Shown here: piece by piece, positions 17,138 to 25,420 of the stretch
Layout of the letters: every line of letters starts with the position of its first letter
Position numbering within the stretch: position 1 is the stretch's first letter
Assembly (NCBI GenBank): GCA_937925655.1
Contig: CALAMC010000048.1
Coordinates: forward strand, 62,001-126,000
DNA length: 64,000 nucleotides
From: an uncultured candidate division Zixibacteria bacterium
GTDB taxonomy: Bacteria > Zixibacteria > MSB-5A5 > GN15 > PGXB01
Reading direction: 5' to 3'
Translations under genes and position numbers: made by a program
The notes under the pieces: model-generated
The model's database searches: none
What the model saw: the letters and a program-made list of their open reading frames with translations, nothing else
What the model was told of the DNA's origin: nothing

Positions 17138-20100
17138 TTATTTCAGCATAATCATTTTCTTCGTTTGATTCTGGTCGCCGAATTCGGCCCGGTAGAAGTA
17201 TACTCCCGAAGCCACAGCCTGGCCGGCGTCGTTTTCGCCGTTCCATTCTACTGATACTACTCCCGCGGGAGATTCCCCGGTGAAACATCGTACAACCTGT
17301 CCGGCGATATTTATTATCGTCAGTTTCCAGCAGCCTTGCGATGGCAAACCGAGATCTATCCGGGTTGCAGGGTTGAAAGGATTCGGGTAGTTTTGGCATA
17401 CCTCGAATTCATGCGGAACCAGGGGCCCGCCGAGACTGCTTTCGATGGTCGCACCGTCATAAGTGGCCAATTCCACTTCTTTGAGATTCAGCGAACCGCT
17501 GCCCATATAAGGTATGCGCAAAACCCGGCTTTTGCCCGTTGCAATCGTGACGTTACGTTCCATGCTGTAAACCAATATGCGAATTTCGGATGCTTTTATA
17601 TCATATCGCATTTCCATGCCGGCCGGAACGTCAACCAGCTCGGGAATAAAGGGGTTGACGTCGTCATATCCGAAGACAAACAGCCCGGCGCCAAGGTCAT
17701 ATTCGGTATCAAGATTAACCGCAAAGAAGCCGTCGGCGCTTTCCGTCGTGACGACAACATTCTTCTCACCGACTATTGGTTTTGCAAACGGCTGGGCGTC
17801 GCCTACGATGACGCGAATCAGATACACGAGGTCAGCCACGGATAAAGCCCGACCGTCGGCGTTGACATCCGAAGCCGCGATTTGACCGTCCACATTGACC
17901 GTGAAGGCGGCAAAACCGTAAATAAAGTAGTTCGTAAAGACCACGGCATCCGCAATTTCATACGGTATCCCGTTAAGGTTGAGGTCTCCCCTTGCATCGA
18001 TCTCATCGGGATGCTTGACGCATATGCCGCCGTCGTAGAATTCGACGCATCGGATCGGCGTGATTTTATCACCCTTCAAACAGGAATCGGGGGCCCCGAC
18101 ACCGAATATCCGAGCGCTTTCCGGAAAATGGATTTCATCATATTCATCCCATTTCAGGTAATTCGAGCTATTGTAAATCCGTAAATCCATGAAGAATTCA
18201 TTACCGTCGCGGTCGGAAAATCCGTTATCGCCGCAATCATACCAGAAAAACGAAATCGGCAGGAATTGTCCACCGACGTTTTGATCCGATGTGACTTGCA
18301 TTATAATTGTGGACAGAATACCGTCGACCATGAAATCATTTTCGCCGGGATGGTAGGGTCCGTTGTTGACGTCTGCAATACCCACCAGTCGCAACATGCC
18401 ATCAGGACATCCAACGCACGGACCACCGGCACCGACCGAGTAGGTAAAATACTCCCACCCGGAGATACCCGTGCCTTTCGAGGCTCCGGCGAAACTCATA
18501 ACCGAATTGTCATAGCTTAACAGCAAATCAAAACCGCCGATTTCCTCATTGGTCTGTGCCTTGATATGGACCGGAACTCGGGAACCTACCACGTAGCAGG
18601 AGTCGGTTTCAATCGATGTCACGACACAGATTGAACACTGCGCCGAGGGATAAAGAACCACGTCGAACATCTTTTCGACTGCCCGGCAACCGTCATCGGC
18701 CCGGAAGCAGAATGTATAGGTTGTATCGAAAGTTATGGGTTCAAAACATATCCGACCGCTGTCGGGGCGTATCAGTTCCAAAGCCCCCAGGCCGCAGGTT
18801 TGCGTAATGGTGATATCGTCGTCTTCGAAATCCGTGGCAAAGATGCCATCGACGCAAATCGTTCCCTCATCGTCTTCACACCAGGGAATCAGTACCTGTT
18901 GCGGAACCGTCAACTCCGGAGCCTGGTTATCGGTTACATCGATAGCAAACTGGCAGGTATCCGCCCCGCAGGTATTGGTGGCAATGATTTTGACAATAAA
19001 ACTGCCTTCCTGTGTAATGGGGATACACACCTGACCGCCGCTGTATGTTCCCTGCGGAAGAACGGCAAACGTTACTCCCGAACCGGTCGCGCTCACCGGC
19101 AGGCATATTTCATGTACGTCTTCAAGACAGAGCAGGGTATCAATATCGCCCGGACAGGTCAGCACCGGAATCGTATTAATCTGCACATTCACCTGAATAT
19201 TACAGGTATCGGCGCCGCATGGAGCCGTGGCGATGACGCGGAAGTTATAAGTCCCGCTTGTGGTCGCTTTAAAGGCCAGCGTCCGATTTGTGGCGTTGTA
19301 TACCGCCACGGGCGTAATTGACACCTGCGCGGTTGTCGGATTTATAACCAGAGGCACGTATACCGAATCCGGGCCGCATAAATTCACTGATATCGGCAAT
19401 GATGGACAGGTAATTTCGGCATAATCGTCAAAAATGACGCTGACCACAATATCGCAGGTATCCGAAGCGCAGGTTCCGGCCGCGATGGCCCGGATATTGT
19501 ATTGTCCCGCCTGGGTTGCCGAAAAGCAGATTTGCCCGTTGGAATAGGTGCCCATTGAAACCGAAACAACAGCCGTGGCCGGACTGAATGAAAACGGAAT
19601 GCAGACGTCCGCCGGTTCACACAGATGCACGACATAGGGCTGCGTCGGACAATTAATGCGAGCGGTATCGCCGGTCGTTATCGTGAAGCACACTGTATCG
19701 ACGGCGCTCAAGCCACAGGCATCGATGGCTTTGATTTCAAGGCAATGCTTTCCAACAGCAGATGGAGTAAAACAGATCTCTCCGTTTTCCGAATTATAAT
19801 ATCCGGTCGGAGTGACCAAGACATTTGTGATGTTGTTGTCAATATCGGTTAAAGTCACGGGTTGACAGATTTCTTCGAAAACGCACTGGAAGTATGAACC
19901 GTCCTGCCCGGCGTTCACAACAGGCGCCGAATTGAAAACCACGTCCACCGCGAAGGTGCATTCATCGGTTCCACATTCCATCTCGGCAATGACCGTAATT
20001 TCATAATGACCGGCCGTATCGGCATTGAAGCAGACCATGCCGTCAGCATAGGTACCGATCGGCCCGACGGTCACGATGGCTTCGGGAGGAAGTACAACTA

Positions 20101-23100
20101 TCGGGCGACACACCTGGGAGGGTTCGCAGAAGAAAACGGCCGTGTCGGCCGGACAGGTCAACTGGGCCGCGTTGCCCAGATCGACATTAATATCAATAAA
20201 GCAAGTATCACTACCACAGATGGCGTTGGCGATAACGCGCACCCTGTATATTCTTTCTTCCGAAACAATCAGACATAACTGGCCGTCGGCATAGGTCCCC
20301 TGCGAAACCGCAACTGTGGCTTCCGCCGGAGTTATTTCGAGCGGGACACAGACCTGTTGCGGTTCGCATATAAAGAAATCTATCGGTTCAGTCGGACAGA
20401 CGATCGATGCGCCCGGTCCAGTCGTAACTGTCACGGTTGTCGTCGCCGTGGCGGTCAAACCGCAAGCATCAACGGCCGTCACGGTTATGATATAGCGGCC
20501 GGCACTGTCGGGTGTAAAACAAACCAGTCCCGTCTGCGGATTGTAAGCACCGTAATTAGATGATATCGATACCAGATTACCGTCGATATCCGAAGCCGAT
20601 ACGGCAAAACATATTTCCTCGAAATCGCACTGGAATTCCGTGAAATCCCCGACCGATTGAATTTGCGGAGCCGAATTCTGTTTCACTGTAATTTTAGTCG
20701 TGTCTTTATCACTTGCGCCGCAAATATCGGTCACCGTCGTGACGATAAAATATGTTCCGGCCGTGGCAGGGGTAAAGCAGACAAATCCGTCGTTGTAAAC
20801 CCCGCCATGGTTAACGGTGACATCGGCTATATTACCATCGATATCGGAGACATTTACCGCAAGGCATATTTCCTGCGGCTCGCATATCAAGACCGTGCTG
20901 TCTGGAGCCGATACCACAATCGGCGGCGTATTTTTGACAACCGTTACTCCGACCACGTCGCCGGCCACCTCGCCGCAATTATCGTAAACCGTCACGGTAA
21001 TATTGAACAATCCTTCGCGGTTGGGCGTAAAGCATACCTTGCCCGTCTGGGCATCGTAGGTTCCGCCCGATGACACCGTTACGTTGGTAATGGCATTATT
21101 ATCGTCGGTTATAGAAATGGGGAAACAAACCGGCTCAAAGTTACACAGGAAAACACTGAAATCCTCGCCAGCGTTCACCATGGGAGGTTCGTTCATGAAT
21201 ACCGTTACGACGGTGGTATCATCATCATACAACCCGCATTCATCGATGGCGCGTGTGATAATCGGGTAAACGCCCGACTCGGTCGGCGTGAAACAAACGC
21301 GTCCGGTTATGGAATTATAGGTGGCACCGGCCGAAACCACAACCGTATCGCCGTTGCTGTCGAAATCAATTACGCCCACCGGAATGCAGATTTCTTGCGG
21401 CAGACAGAGCCGGACCGTCGTGTCCGGCGCGCTTATAACCAGCGGGGCGCGATTCAAGAATACGTAAGAGAAAAACACACAGCTGTCGGTACTGCATTCT
21501 CCCTGAACCACCACCTTCAAATTCTTTTTCACGGTGCAATTCGTATAAAAACAAACCGAACCCGTTTCATAATCGAACCAGGCCGATGACGGCCACACCG
21601 TAACTGTGGCGCCGGTCGGAATACCCCCGATCGGATAGCAGAAAGTATCCGGGACGCAGGTAAAAACATAGTCGTTGGCGGGACATTCCAGGTTCATGAT
21701 TTCGCTGACTTCAACTGAAACGATGGTCATAGCCGTCGCCTGTTGGCCGCATTCGTCGGTTACAGTGATAGAAATTTCGTATATGCCGGAAGCCGGCGGC
21801 GAGAAGCAAATCTCGTCATTATTGTATATGCCGGCAGATGGTTCAATGGAAACTATATTATTATCTGCATCAGATATTTCCACCGGAATACATATCTCAC
21901 TAACGGTACAGGCAATGATCGATGTATCCGCGGGAGCACTAACCAAAGGTGGGGAATTTAAACTTATGTTATAGCATACTTCGGCGGTATCGGATCCGCA
22001 CCAGTCGGCGGCTTCGATCGCAAAACAATACTCACCGGCTTCCAGAGCGGCGAAAGTCAACTGCCCGGTAACCGGGTCCAAAGTCCCGATACCGGACAAA
22101 AGATTATAAGAAATGTCGTCATCATCCGCGTCTATGGCCGAAATCGCCACCGTGTGCTCCAGTCCGGGCAGACAATCAAAAAACGATTCGCTATTTGCAG
22201 TAATTTCCGGGAGGGTATTCAGAGTAACTGTTACCGTGAATGAACAGGAAGCTTCGCCGCAATCCGTGGCGACAAAAGCGTTGAATTCATAGACACCGGC
22301 ATTATCGGCCATAAAGCAGATTTGGCCGTTTTCATAATATCCAATTGGGGTTATCGCAACATTCGCGCCGGCCGGCTCTACCGTTAATGGAAGACAAACC
22401 AGTTCCGGTTCACAAAGAGTAACAGCCTGGTTGTCGGGGCAAACGACGCTCGGAGCCGTGCCGACGTCTACCACAAATGTCAGCCGACACTCGGCCGTAC
22501 CACAATCGGACTCGGCCGTCACATCGATCACATACGTGCCCGATTCGGCGACATCAAAGCATATCTGGCCATTACTGTATTCGGCTCCCATCACAGTCAC
22601 CACAGCGTTGGACGGAAAGATCGTCAAATCATAACAAATCGTTCCGGCCCCGCAGAGATTGCGATAAATATTCCCTTCGGGACAGTCTATCCAAGCTGTC
22701 TCTCCTGTCGCCACGGTTACGACTACGCGGTCGGAAGCGGTTTCATAGCATGAGTCAGTGACAACCAAATCAAAGACATATGCGCCGTCGTGGGTCGGAG
22801 TGAAACAGACTGTTCCTGCGATGGGATCGTATATTCCGGCGCTAACCGATGCAATTTTAATGTTATGGTCAGGGTCATCAATACCGACTTCAAAACAAAT
22901 TTGCTCGTACTGACACAAAAATACCGAGTAATCATCAGGAACCGTTACCGTCGGCGGCCGATTGAGTGTAACCGTAATGACAGTTGTATCTTCGTCGGAC
23001 ATACCGCATGCATCGGTCGCCCGGATTATAATCTGATACTGGCCGGCTTCGGAGGCCATAAAGCATAAATAGCCGTTGCTGTATGAACCCGGACCGATGA

Positions 23101-24682
23101 CTTCGATATTGACGATATCATTATCCAGATCGGTAATTGAAACGGGAAAACAAATCTGGGCCGGGTCACACAGGAAGACGGAACTATCGGCAGTGGAAAT
23201 GACTGTCGGAGCATTTCCGAGGTCAACCGTAACGACAATTTCATCGGAGATCGTGACTTCACACTCATCAGTGACCGAGAGTGATACAGCATAGTCCCCG
23301 GAAACCGTCGGCGTGAAACAGATCGTTCCGGACTGCTCGTTGTAATAGGCGCCTTGCGGCAAAATTTGCACGATGGAGGAATTGCCGTCTATATCGCCAA
23401 AAACCACCGGGACACAGATTTCCTCGGGAAAACATTGCGAAACGCTGAAGTCTTCTTCAAAAGATACGTAAGGTGCAGTGTTCATGGTGACATCTACCGT
23501 GAATTCGCAGGTATCCACACCACAGCTGTTTTCAGCAATGAATTTTATTAAAATCGATTCGGTTTTATCGGCATCAAAACAGATGGCATCGTTGACATCA
23601 TCGAATGTAACACCTTCGGGTGTCAATGTAATGGCCGCATTCGAGGGGACATCGCCGATCGGGATACAAACTGTCTGCGGTTCGCACAAAAATAGTTCCG
23701 TATCACCGGGACAGGACAAAAACAGCCCTTGGGCCTGAATGACGGTTATAATGACCGTATCCCGCGGTCCCGGCGGCCAGGCGTTTTTATCGTCGACAAA
23801 GGCCCCCCGACAAGAGTCGGCAACTTCATAGACAAAAATATAGTCGGCCGAATCGACCGGTTCGGGATAGAAACAGGTCCGCCCGGTGAAGTTATCAATG
23901 CGGGTAAATACGCCCGGCCCCTGGATTTGCTTCATAACCAGGCTGTCGTTTTCCGGGTCAAGGGCCGTCACCGTAAAACAAATCTCCTCGCCTTCACAAA
24001 TATAAAATTTCTCGGTATAGCCGTTGATATGCGGCGGATCGTTATCCTGCACCGTCAGGCATATATCGGCGGTGTCGGCACTGCATTCATCTGCAACCTC
24101 AATTTTGAAACAAAAAGTACCCGGATTCTGAACATAAAAAGCCAAAGCTTTGCGCTGGTAATCATACCAGGCACTTCCCTGCAGCACGTTTATCGTTAAT
24201 TGATCGCTGTCAGGATCGTAAATTTCCAGAGGAAACAGCACGATTGTACCGGTCCAGCATTTGTAAAAGGTGGCATCACCGGACAGAATCTGGGGCGCCA
24301 CATTTTCGAAAACGACATAAGTCTTGGTAATCTCGGCGAAATCGCCGTCGGTCGAAATGGCTTTGAAAACAACGTCAAAACTTCCGGTTGTTTCCGGAGT
24401 GAATTCGAAATAACCATAAGCAGGCGAAATTGACGGGGTCGAAATAAAGGTCCCCGGCCCCGATTCTTTGGTAATGGTAATGGTTTGGACCGGGTCAGCA
24501 TCGGTTACGCGGATAGTATCATGAATGGTTTCGCCGGGACAAATATAAAATGTATCCGGCGATACGAATGGGTCAAAAACAGGACCGTTGGGTGGTGAAT
24601 CCGCTAAAATTGATGAGGGCAAAGCAAATATGGAAATGGCGATAAGGAACGCGATTGAATTCAGAAGTCTATTCAGACGCAT
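17138..24682 (-). CDS. giant secreted repeat protein: 23 Cys-rich beta repeats, cohesin-like, dockerin-like and T9SS sorting domains
   Basis: The product has 2,514 residues. It begins with a Sec signal (FLIAISIFALPSSILA, about 10-27). Residues about 29-2010 hold 23 tandem repeats of 80-100 residues with an Ig/cadherin-like beta pattern (typical core YNSITGRVCFTPTESGVY). Most carry four cysteines, and subsets add a further pair. About 2015-2165 is cohesin-like (VPVHIKAQTNEEIGGFDLLL). About 2230-2295 is dockerin-like with two Ca-loop helices (GDLNLNGIPYEIADAV; SDVNADGRALSVADLVYLI). The last 85 residues form a T9SS type A sorting domain (YPNPFNPATRI...GVYFYRAEF...KMIMLK). An ideal GGAGGAAAG precedes the ATG. 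An extracellular adhesion or scaffold role is inferred. Confidence 0.88.
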   Translation of the reverse strand: MRLNRLLNSIAFLIAISIFALPSSILADSPPNGPVFDPFVSPDTFYICPGETIHDTIRVTDADPVQTITITKESGPGTFISTPSISPAYGYFEFTPETTGSFDVVFKAISTDGDFAEITKTYVVFENVAPQILSGDATFYKCWTGTIVLFPLEIYDPDSDQLTINVLQGSAWYDYQRKALAFYVQNPGTFCFKIEVADECSADTADICLTVQDNDPPHINGYTEKFYICEGEEICFTVTALDPENDSLVMKQIQGPGVFTRIDNFTGRTCFYPEPVDSADYIFVYEVADSCRGAFVDDKNAWPPGPRDTVIITVIQAQGLFLSCPGDTELFLCEPQTVCIPIGDVPSNAAITLTPEGVTFDDVNDAICFDADKTESILIKFIAENSCGVDTCEFTVDVTMNTAPYVSFEEDFSVSQCFPEEICVPVVFGDIDGNSSIVQILPQGAYYNEQSGTICFTPTVSGDYAVSLSVTDECEVTISDEIVVTVDLGNAPTVISTADSSVFLCDPAQICFPVSITDLDNDIVNIEVIGPGSYSNGYLCFMASEAGQYQIIIRATDACGMSDEDTTVITVTLNRPPTVTVPDDYSVFLCQYEQICFEVGIDDPDHNIKIASVSAGIYDPIAGTVCFTPTHDGAYVFDLVVTDSCYETASDRVVVTVATGETAWIDCPEGNIYRNLCGAGTICYDLTIFPSNAVVTVMGAEYSNGQICFDVAESGTYVIDVTAESDCGTAECRLTFVVDVGTAPSVVCPDNQAVTLCEPELVCLPLTVEPAGANVAITPIGYYENGQICFMADNAGVYEFNAFVATDCGEASCSFTVTVTLNTLPEITANSESFFDCLPGLEHTVAISAIDADDDDISYNLLSGIGTLDPVTGQLTFAALEAGEYCFAIEAADWCGSDTAEVCYNISLNSPPLVSAPADTSIIACTVSEICIPVEISDADNNIVSIEPSAGIYNNDEICFSPPASGIYEISITVTDECGQQATAMTIVSVEVSEIMNLECPANDYVFTCVPDTFCYPIGGIPTGATVTVWPSSAWFDYETGSVCFYTNCTVKKNLKVVVQGECSTDSCVFFSYVFLNRAPLVISAPDTTVRLCLPQEICIPVGVIDFDSNGDTVVVSAGATYNSITGRVCFTPTESGVYPIITRAIDECGLYDDDTTVVTVFMNEPPMVNAGEDFSVFLCNFEPVCFPISITDDNNAITNVTVSSGGTYDAQTGKVCFTPNREGLFNITVTVYDNCGEVAGDVVGVTVVKNTPPIVVSAPDSTVLICEPQEICLAVNVSDIDGNIADVTVNHGGVYNDGFVCFTPATAGTYFIVTTVTDICGASDKDTTKITVKQNSAPQIQSVGDFTEFQCDFEEICFAVSASDIDGNLVSISSNYGAYNPQTGLVCFTPDSAGRYIITVTAVDACGLTATATTTVTVTTGPGASIVCPTEPIDFFICEPQQVCVPLEITPAEATVAVSQGTYADGQLCLIVSEERIYRVRVIANAICGSDTCFIDINVDLGNAAQLTCPADTAVFFCEPSQVCRPIVVLPPEAIVTVGPIGTYADGMVCFNADTAGHYEITVIAEMECGTDECTFAVDVVFNSAPVVNAGQDGSYFQCVFEEICQPVTLTDIDNNITNVLVTPTGYYNSENGEICFTPSAVGKHCLEIKAIDACGLSAVDTVCFTITTGDTARINCPTQPYVVHLCEPADVCIPFSFSPATAVVSVSMGTYSNGQICFSATQAGQYNIRAIAAGTCASDTCDIVVSVIFDDYAEITCPSLPISVNLCGPDSVYVPLVINPTTAQVSITPVAVYNATNRTLAFKATTSGTYNFRVIATAPCGADTCNIQVNVQINTIPVLTCPGDIDTLLCLEDVHEICLPVSATGSGVTFAVLPQGTYSGGQVCIPITQEGSFIVKIIATNTCGADTCQFAIDVTDNQAPELTVPQQVLIPWCEDDEGTICVDGIFATDFEDDDITITQTCGLGALELIRPDSGRICFEPITFDTTYTFCFRADDGCRAVEKMFDVVLYPSAQCSICVVTSIETDSCYVVGSRVPVHIKAQTNEEIGGFDLLLSYDNSVMSFAGASKGTGISGWEYFTYSVGAGGPCVGCPDGMLRLVGIADVNNGPYHPGENDFMVDGILSTIIMQVTSDQNVGGQFLPISFFWYDCGDNGFSDRDGNEFFMDLRIYNSSNYLKWDEYDEIHFPESARIFGVGAPDSCLKGDKITPIRCVEFYDGGICVKHPDEIDARGDLNLNGIPYEIADAVVFTNYFIYGFAAFTVNVDGQIAASDVNADGRALSVADLVYLIRVIVGDAQPFAKPIVGEKNVVVTTESADGFFAVNLDTEYDLGAGLFVFGYDDVNPFIPELVDVPAGMEMRYDIKASEIRILVYSMERNVTIATGKSRVLRIPYMGSGSLNLKEVELATYDGATIESSLGGPLVPHEFEVCQNYPNPFNPATRIDLGLPSQGCWKLTIINIAGQVVRCFTGESPAGVVSVEWNGENDAGQAVASGVYFYRAEFGDQNQTKKMIMLK

Positions 24683-24709
24683 CTTTCCTCCAGAAACATA
24701 TTGGTGGAA

Positions 24710-24762
24710 CGATACCCGTAATGGGTATCGAGTATGAATCTATGACAGGCGATTTTTCGCCT
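24710..24762 (-). promoter_or_regulatory. two stem-loops in the leader of the giant surface-protein gene
   Basis: Stem 1 is a perfect 8-bp inverted repeat CGATACCC/GGGTATCG with a 5-base loop at 24710-24730. Stem 2 is AGGCGA/TCGCCT with a 4-base loop at 24747-24762. Both lie between the predicted promoter and the ribosome-binding site, so they would be in the mRNA leader. They match no riboswitch class that I recognise. They may protect the long mRNA or control translation; this is inference. Confidence 0.4.
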
Positions 24763-24876
24763 TTTAGGGACACAACTATCCTCCTGCAAATGTTCACTCA
24801 TTCGCACTAACCTAATTCTCGATGAGGCAATTAGCTCACAAGTAACAGTATGTAGTAACCTAAAGATAGCCACTTT

Positions 24877-24904
24877 AATATATCCTTAAAACCGCTATTG
24901 TCAA
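24877..24904 (-). promoter_or_regulatory. sigma70-type promoter for the giant surface-protein gene
   Basis: On the minus strand, TTGACA (24904-24899) is followed after 16 bases by TATATT (24882-24877). This predicts a transcript start near 24870 and a leader of about 190 nt before the ATG at 24682. Confidence 0.6.
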
Positions 24905-25420
24905 GCTATAATTACCCATTATATTATTAGCAATGTGTTAGCATTCAATCAATTAGGCAGCCTTGAGCGCGCCCTGATTATAAAAAGTAAAATCTTCGAT
25001 CAAATGCCCTACTCGCTTTCCAAAGTTGCTCGAGATACTATGCTGCAATTTCCTTGCCCTGTTATAAGCCCGAAAAATGAGCCCGTTCGAAAAGACTATT
25101 AACCCTCACGGAAATCGGAATCAAATAATTCAATACTTTATATAAACGCCCATTCTCATTGTGATACAACAAGATATATAAATCATATATATTAATTTGG
25201 CCTGCCAGCTAAAAACAATATATTTTGAAACGAAAATTATCATAGGAGAATTTTTATAAGCGCCAATTCTGCTTTTATGCAAAGATTTTCACCCTATTTC
25301 AAGATTGAGCAAAGCTGTCTACAAATTCGTTATAAAAACAGATTATTATAGATCGGTGTAAAAACCGACCCTAAAAATCCGGGGTTAATAATGCCCGGCC
25401 GCTTATGTTGAGGTGTGGTC

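Larger units (their letters stand above)
24683..25420. other. 738-bp AT-rich spacer between two divergent surface-protein genes
   Basis: No intact gene is supported here. The left 190 bp is the probable leader of the giant surface gene, with two stem-loops (24710-24730 and 24747-24762) and a possible 42-codon upstream frame on the minus strand (24801-24673). A promoter lies at 24877-24904. The middle holds a 51-codon stop-bounded minus-strand stretch (24953-25105) that looks faintly coding but has no start. The right end has two small stem-loops, 25353-25368 and 25379-25398, before the T9SS gene at 25421. No tRNA, repeat array or insertion-sequence end was seen. Confidence 0.7.

Noticed and set aside
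18640..24600. Tandem DNA repeat or CRISPR-like array
   Set aside because: The periodicity is at protein level (80-100 residues) with diverged DNA; there are no short direct repeats with unique spacers.
17138..24682. Many 60-170-codon plus-strand frames opposite the giant surface gene
   Set aside because: They are antisense shadows of the long repeat gene, rich in Arg, Gly and His, and have no ribosome-binding sites or recognisable domains.
24683..25420. tRNA or small-RNA gene in the large spacer
   Set aside because: No cloverleaf, T-loop or CCA end could be found, and the hairpins present are too small and isolated.
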